From contig CANKUF010000009.1 in the NCBI GenBank assembly GCA_947486675.1, positions 1-10,978 of the forward strand: a stretch of DNA of 10,978 nt. The letters run 5' to 3'. The position numbers and the translations under genes are program-made. Positions 8,444 to 10,978 of this stretch are shown here, piece by piece. Origin of the DNA: Acidimicrobiaceae bacterium. Lineage in GTDB: Bacteria; Actinomycetota; Acidimicrobiia; Acidimicrobiales; Ilumatobacteraceae. A model generated the notes under the pieces. The model saw only the letters and a list, made by a program, of their open reading frames with translations, searched no databases and was not told the DNA's origin. The stretch's first letter is position 1, and the number at the start of each line of letters is the position of its first letter.

Positions 8444-8473
8444 ATGTTACGGGCAGATGTCGCATGGTGTCTC
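8444..8473 (-). promoter_or_regulatory. Leaderless promoter for ftsH
   Basis: On the minus strand, GAGACA (8473-8468; four of six match TTGACA) is followed by 18 bases and the -10 box TAACAT (8449-8444). Six bases later comes the GTG start at 8437, so transcription should begin at or beside the start codon. No Shine-Dalgarno sequence is present, which supports a leaderless message. Confidence 0.5.
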
Positions 8474-8505
8474 GTCGTGCCTGCCAGCGCCCAAATCCAC
8501 CTTTT

Positions 8506-8534
8506 TATAAGCCATAAGAATTAGGTTTTACAAC
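8506..8534 (+). promoter_or_regulatory. Leaderless promoter for the DUF3499 gene
   Basis: TAGGTT (8522-8527) fits the TAnnnT -10 pattern and lies seven bases before the GTG at 8535, which has no ribosome site. A second candidate, TATAAG (8506-8511), would give a leader of about 17 bases. No clear -35 box is visible for either. The 97-base gap 8438-8534 therefore holds back-to-back promoters for ftsH and DUF3499 and little else. Confidence 0.4.
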
Positions 8535-8765
8535 GTGACTCGTAAGTGTTCTCGTCCAGTGTGCAAAGAAGATGCGTCAATGACGCTGACCTATCAATAC
8601 AGTCGTGCATTGGTCTGGATTGATGATCTCACGCAGGATAGTGACCCACATGCGTACGACCTGTGCGAACAGCACGGCAGGCGGCTTACGGTTCCGGGCG
8701 GATGGAGAATGGAAGATCGTCGCGATCGTTTCCGCTTGATTGTGCCTAATCGACTTGCAGGCTGA
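8535..8765 (+). CDS. DUF3499 family protein
   Basis: A 76-residue protein matching the actinobacterial DUF3499 pattern as I know it: CSRPVC near the start, ASMTLTYQYSRALVWI, the block DPHAYDLCEQHGRRLTVPGGW and a charged tail. Seen: C5, C10, C44 and H47 arranged as CX4C and CX2H, a plausible small zinc site. Metal binding is inference, and the family has no assigned function. There is no signal peptide or membrane helix, so it should be cytoplasmic. In several actinobacteria, from memory, this family lies near GT2, DUF5719 and phosphomannomutase genes, which fits the neighbours here. It starts on GTG and is probably leaderless. Its stop overlaps the likely start of the next gene. Confidence 0.88.
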   Translation: MTRKCSRPVCKEDASMTLTYQYSRALVWIDDLTQDSDPHAYDLCEQHGRRLTVPGGWRMEDRRDRFRLIVPNRLAG

Positions 8766-9462
8766 TCAGCCTCAACTCGGCTCACCGTTCCGCATTTTTG
8801 CGGTGTGGTCATTGACCTATCTCTTTGCCAACGTTTGTGGTTCTGTGGTTATCTCTGCCCTTGGTTATGGGGCTGTTGAAGTTGTCCCAACTTGGGTACT
8901 TGCCCTATCCGCATTAACCCTGTGGGGGCCATTCGTTGGGGTGCTGTTGTGGACTTCGAAGCATCATGGTTCTGGAAATGTTGTCCACGATTTCTCACTG
9001 ACCTTTGAGGCAAAAGATCTCTGGGGCGTTCCACTTGGAATCGCTTGTCAATTGCTGTTGGTGGTTCTTGTAACCCTGCCGTTCCAATGGTTGTTTCCGT
9101 CACTGTTCAACAGTGAAGCTGTCGAAAAGCGAGCGAACGATCTGTTTGACGCAGCACACGGTGCATGGATCGTGCTCCTCATTGTCATAGTCGTTATTTG
9201 CGCACCACTTGTGGAAGAGATTGTGTATCGAGGGTTTATTCAGCACAATTTAGGTGTTGCATATGGTGCACGAATTTCAGTGCTGCTTGCCTCCTTTTGG
9301 TTTGCCGCAGTGCATCTGCAACTTGCAGAATTCCCAGGACTATTTGCATTCGCACTAGTGCTCGGTGTCTGTTTTTCGCGAACGAAGCGTTTAGGGCTAT
9401 CCATCGTGACTCATGTTTCGTTTAATGCATCCGCACTTACTGTCATGGCACTGACTCGCTAG
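8755..9462 (+). CDS. CPBP-family intramembrane metalloprotease
   Basis: A polytopic protein of about 235 residues with the full set of CPBP (Abi, Rce1-like) motifs: EEIVYRGF with the glutamate pair at about 154-155 and arginine at 159, FAAVH at about 183-187, and HVSFNA with H220 and N224. These residues bind the metal or activate water in the family, which cleaves within or near membrane helices; the bacterial substrates are mostly unknown. About six to eight hydrophobic segments are visible. The start is uncertain. TTG at 8755 overlaps the DUF3499 stop by 11 bases; TTG at 8740 and GTG near 8802 are alternatives, and none has a clear ribosome site, so translation is probably coupled to DUF3499. 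No bacteriocin genes are nearby to suggest an immunity role. Confidence 0.88.
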   Translation: MQADQPQLGSPFRIFAVWSLTYLFANVCGSVVISALGYGAVEVVPTWVLALSALTLWGPFVGVLLWTSKHHGSGNVVHDFSLTFEAKDLWGVPLGIACQLLLVVLVTLPFQWLFPSLFNSEAVEKRANDLFDAAHGAWIVLLIVIVVICAPLVEEIVYRGFIQHNLGVAYGARISVLLASFWFAAVHLQLAEFPGLFAFALVLGVCFSRTKRLGLSIVTHVSFNASALTVMALTR

Positions 9463-9468
9463 CGAGTC
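9453..9468. repeat. 16-bp perfect palindrome across the CPBP stop codon
   Basis: GACTCGCTAGCGAGTC reads the same on both strands and spans the TAG stop of the protease gene. In RNA it would form a six-base-pair GC-rich stem with a CUAG loop. No run of T follows, so it is not a standard intrinsic terminator. It covers the position where the -35 box of the next gene would lie (its -10 is at 9479-9484), so it could be an operator or just a 3'-end hairpin. Confidence 0.5.
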
Positions 9469-9478
9469 GTAGTACACC

Positions 9479-9491
9479 TAGGCTTGGCATT
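9479..9491 (+). promoter_or_regulatory. Leaderless -10 box for the GT-C-like gene
   Basis: TAGGCT (9479-9484) fits TAnnnT and lies seven bases before the GTG at 9492, the same geometry as before DUF3499. No ribosome site is seen. The -35 region falls inside the 16-bp palindrome and has no clear consensus. Confidence 0.4.
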
Positions 9492-10978
9492 GTGGAAACC
9501 GAAGATGTCATCAGCATCAAGGAAAATCGGTTCGAACAGAACATGGCGTACTGGAAGAAGCTGTCGACGATTGTTGCCATTGCGGGTCCGACAATCTTTT
9601 TGCTGCTAGCGCTGCACCCAGATCTCATTCTGCGCAACAACATTCCAACTGGTGGCGACATGGGCGCTCACGTATGGGCGCCTGCGTATTTGCGAGACCA
9701 TTTGCTATCGAACTTTAAGTTGTCTGGCTGGAGTATGGATTGGTATTCGGGTCTTCCGATTTATCGGTTCTATATGGTGGTACCAGCACTCATGATCGTG
9801 CTGCTCGATGTGATCTTGCCGTATGGCATTGCCATCAAAATCATTGCTGTTATCGGAATATTGACACTTCCATTTGCCTCTTGGCTGTTCGGTCGGTTTG
9901 CAAAGTTTGCATATCCAATTCCAGAACTGTTTGCCATTGCTGCAACCATCTTTTTGTTTGACGAAAGCTTCACCATTTATGGGGGGAATATTGCCTCAAC
10001 TATGGCAGGGGAGTTTTCATTTTCGATTGCTTTGTCGCTTGCCATGTTGGGTTTTGCGTTATTGGCAAAAGGTCTAGACACCGGAAAACATCGAGTTTCT
10101 GCCGCCATCATCATTTCGTTGTCGGCATTGAGTCACGGAATTGTGTTGTTATTTGTTTTTGGTGGTGCTGCGCTCATGCTGGTGGTCTGGAATAAGCGCG
10201 AATCATTGCAGTTTGGCGCAAAAGTAATTGCTTTGGCAGTGCTGCTCTCTTCGTTTTGGGTTATTCCGTTTGTAACGAGTCATGCCTATATGACCGATAT
10301 GAAGTACGAGCCACGACCAAGTGGAGCGACTGACTCGTTTTGGAAAATGTTTTTTCCTTTGCACACATTGCTTGATGTTTCGCTTACGGCACTGGCGGTC
10401 ATTGGGGCAGTAACTCTTGTGCGCAGCAGACATAAAACGGGTACATGGATGACCTTGCTTACGTTGTTGCTTGCTGCCGGAGTGTTTATCGCTCGCAATA
10501 GTTTGCCTGTAATCGGGTTGTTATGGAATCCACGCATTTTGCCATTTCTTTATCTGCTCAGATATTTCCTGTTTGTTATCGGACTATATGAACTGGTTAC
10601 CTTCGCACTTCGAGTGAAGTCCATCGCGCGATTCGCGCAAGGTGAATCAGGTGTTCCAGTTGTCCTTGATATTGCAAAACCTCGCGACAATTTCAGTTTC
10701 AATCTCGCATTGCTTTCCGGTTTTGCAGTATTCGTGCTCGTTGCGATTGGATTCCGGTTCCAAGAGCTTCCATTCGGATCAACTCGGGTGAACTCTGCTG
10801 GTCAATATGAGTATGTATGGGGGCCACTGCGCACGAAATCGTCAAACGATGGATTCGTGGATGGATGGGCGCGGTGGAACTTTACGGGCTACGAAGGCAA
10901 AAACGCCTACGGCGAGTACTACGGCGTTGTCCAAACGATGAAACAGCTTGGCGCAGATTCGACCCAAGGATGTGGGAG
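9492..10978 (+). CDS. Polytopic membrane protein, 6-pyruvoyl-tetrahydropterin-synthase-related/GT-C-like (cut by right edge)
   Basis: The frame is open from GTG 9492 to the end of the window (495 residues), so the C-terminus is missing. Seen: a short polar tail, a first helix at about 25-41, then an external loop with NNIPTGGDMGAHVWAPAYLR (about 49-68) followed by WYSGLPIYRFY. A long series of membrane helices runs to about 421. An external part then begins with SAGQYEYVWGPL, WARWNFTGYEGK and NAYGEYYGVVQTM. The GGD..H loop between the first two helices resembles the acidic loop of GT-C transferases using lipid-linked sugars, and the whole matches the family named after a 6-pyruvoyl-tetrahydropterin synthase-related domain. 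That name is historical and does not imply pterin chemistry. A role in envelope glycan transfer is inferred. ATG at 9543 is an alternative start, but the -10 box spacing favours 9492. Confidence 0.85.
   Translation, partial: METEDVISIKENRFEQNMAYWKKLSTIVAIAGPTIFLLLALHPDLILRNNIPTGGDMGAHVWAPAYLRDHLLSNFKLSGWSMDWYSGLPIYRFYMVVPALMIVLLDVILPYGIAIKIIAVIGILTLPFASWLFGRFAKFAYPIPELFAIAATIFLFDESFTIYGGNIASTMAGEFSFSIALSLAMLGFALLAKGLDTGKHRVSAAIIISLSALSHGIVLLFVFGGAALMLVVWNKRESLQFGAKVIALAVLLSSFWVIPFVTSHAYMTDMKYEPRPSGATDSFWKMFFPLHTLLDVSLTALAVIGAVTLVRSRHKTGTWMTLLTLLLAAGVFIARNSLPVIGLLWNPRILPFLYLLRYFLFVIGLYELVTFALRVKSIARFAQGESGVPVVLDIAKPRDNFSFNLALLSGFAVFVLVAIGFRFQELPFGSTRVNSAGQYEYVWGPLRTKSSNDGFVDGWARWNFTGYEGKNAYGEYYGVVQTMKQLGADSTQGCG

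Noticed and set aside
8755..9462. CPBP protease as bacteriocin self-immunity or phage abortive infection gene
   Set aside because: The older Abi name comes from such cases, but no bacteriocin, toxin or defence gene is nearby and the neighbours are housekeeping genes.
9453..9468. The palindrome as an intrinsic terminator for the CPBP gene
   Set aside because: The stem would be GC-rich and stable, but no U run follows, so factor-independent termination is not supported.
1..10978. Mobile element, prophage, CRISPR array or toxin-antitoxin system
   Set aside because: No transposase, integrase, repeat array, attachment-like repeat or toxin-like small gene pair was found, and every long stretch is explained by chromosomal genes.

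Overview
This window looks like an ordinary chromosomal segment of an actinobacterium, most plausibly from the class Acidimicrobiia or a related lineage of moderate GC content. Three things point that way: a DUF3499 protein (an actinobacterial family), the pairing of a large glycosyltransferase with a DUF5719 protein, and several genes that seem to start leaderless on GTG just after a TAnnnT -10 box. No tRNA, rRNA, insertion sequence, prophage or CRISPR array is visible. Coding density is very high and the longest non-coding gap is about 130 bases.

Layout, left to right. (1) Positions 1-1234, minus strand: a small helical protein of unknown function, followed by the N-terminal 318 residues of a MOP-superfamily (MurJ/Wzx-like) membrane flippase that runs off the left edge. 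(2) Positions 1235-1366: a divergent intergenic region with a good sigma70-type promoter for the minus-strand pair and a tentative start region for the plus-strand operon. (3) Positions 1367-6503, plus strand: a tightly coupled three-gene operon with ATGA overlaps at both junctions. It encodes a 1065-residue fusion of a GT2 glycosyltransferase to a large polytopic membrane region, a DUF5719 exported repeat protein, and a membrane-anchored thioredoxin-like protein with a CNAC motif. (4) Positions 6500-8437, minus strand: the AAA+ membrane protease FtsH, convergent with the operon and sharing a CTAG at the two stop codons. (5) Positions 8438-8534: a second divergent promoter region. (6) Positions 8535-9462, plus strand: a DUF3499 protein and an overlapping CPBP-family intramembrane protease. 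(7) Positions 9492-10978, plus strand: the N-terminal 495 residues of a polytopic membrane protein of the 6-pyruvoyl-tetrahydropterin-synthase-related (GT-C-like) type, cut by the right edge.

Taken together, the flippase, the GT2/membrane fusion, the exported DUF5719 protein and the GT-C-like protein suggest a cell-envelope glycan assembly locus. Housekeeping membrane quality control (FtsH, CPBP protease) is interspersed. The substrate cannot be read from sequence. The least explained parts are the GT2 fusion, the four-fold repeat in the DUF5719 protein with exactly two cysteines next to a co-translated thioredoxin, and the small helical protein. I do not see convincing evidence of a wholly new defence or mobile system.
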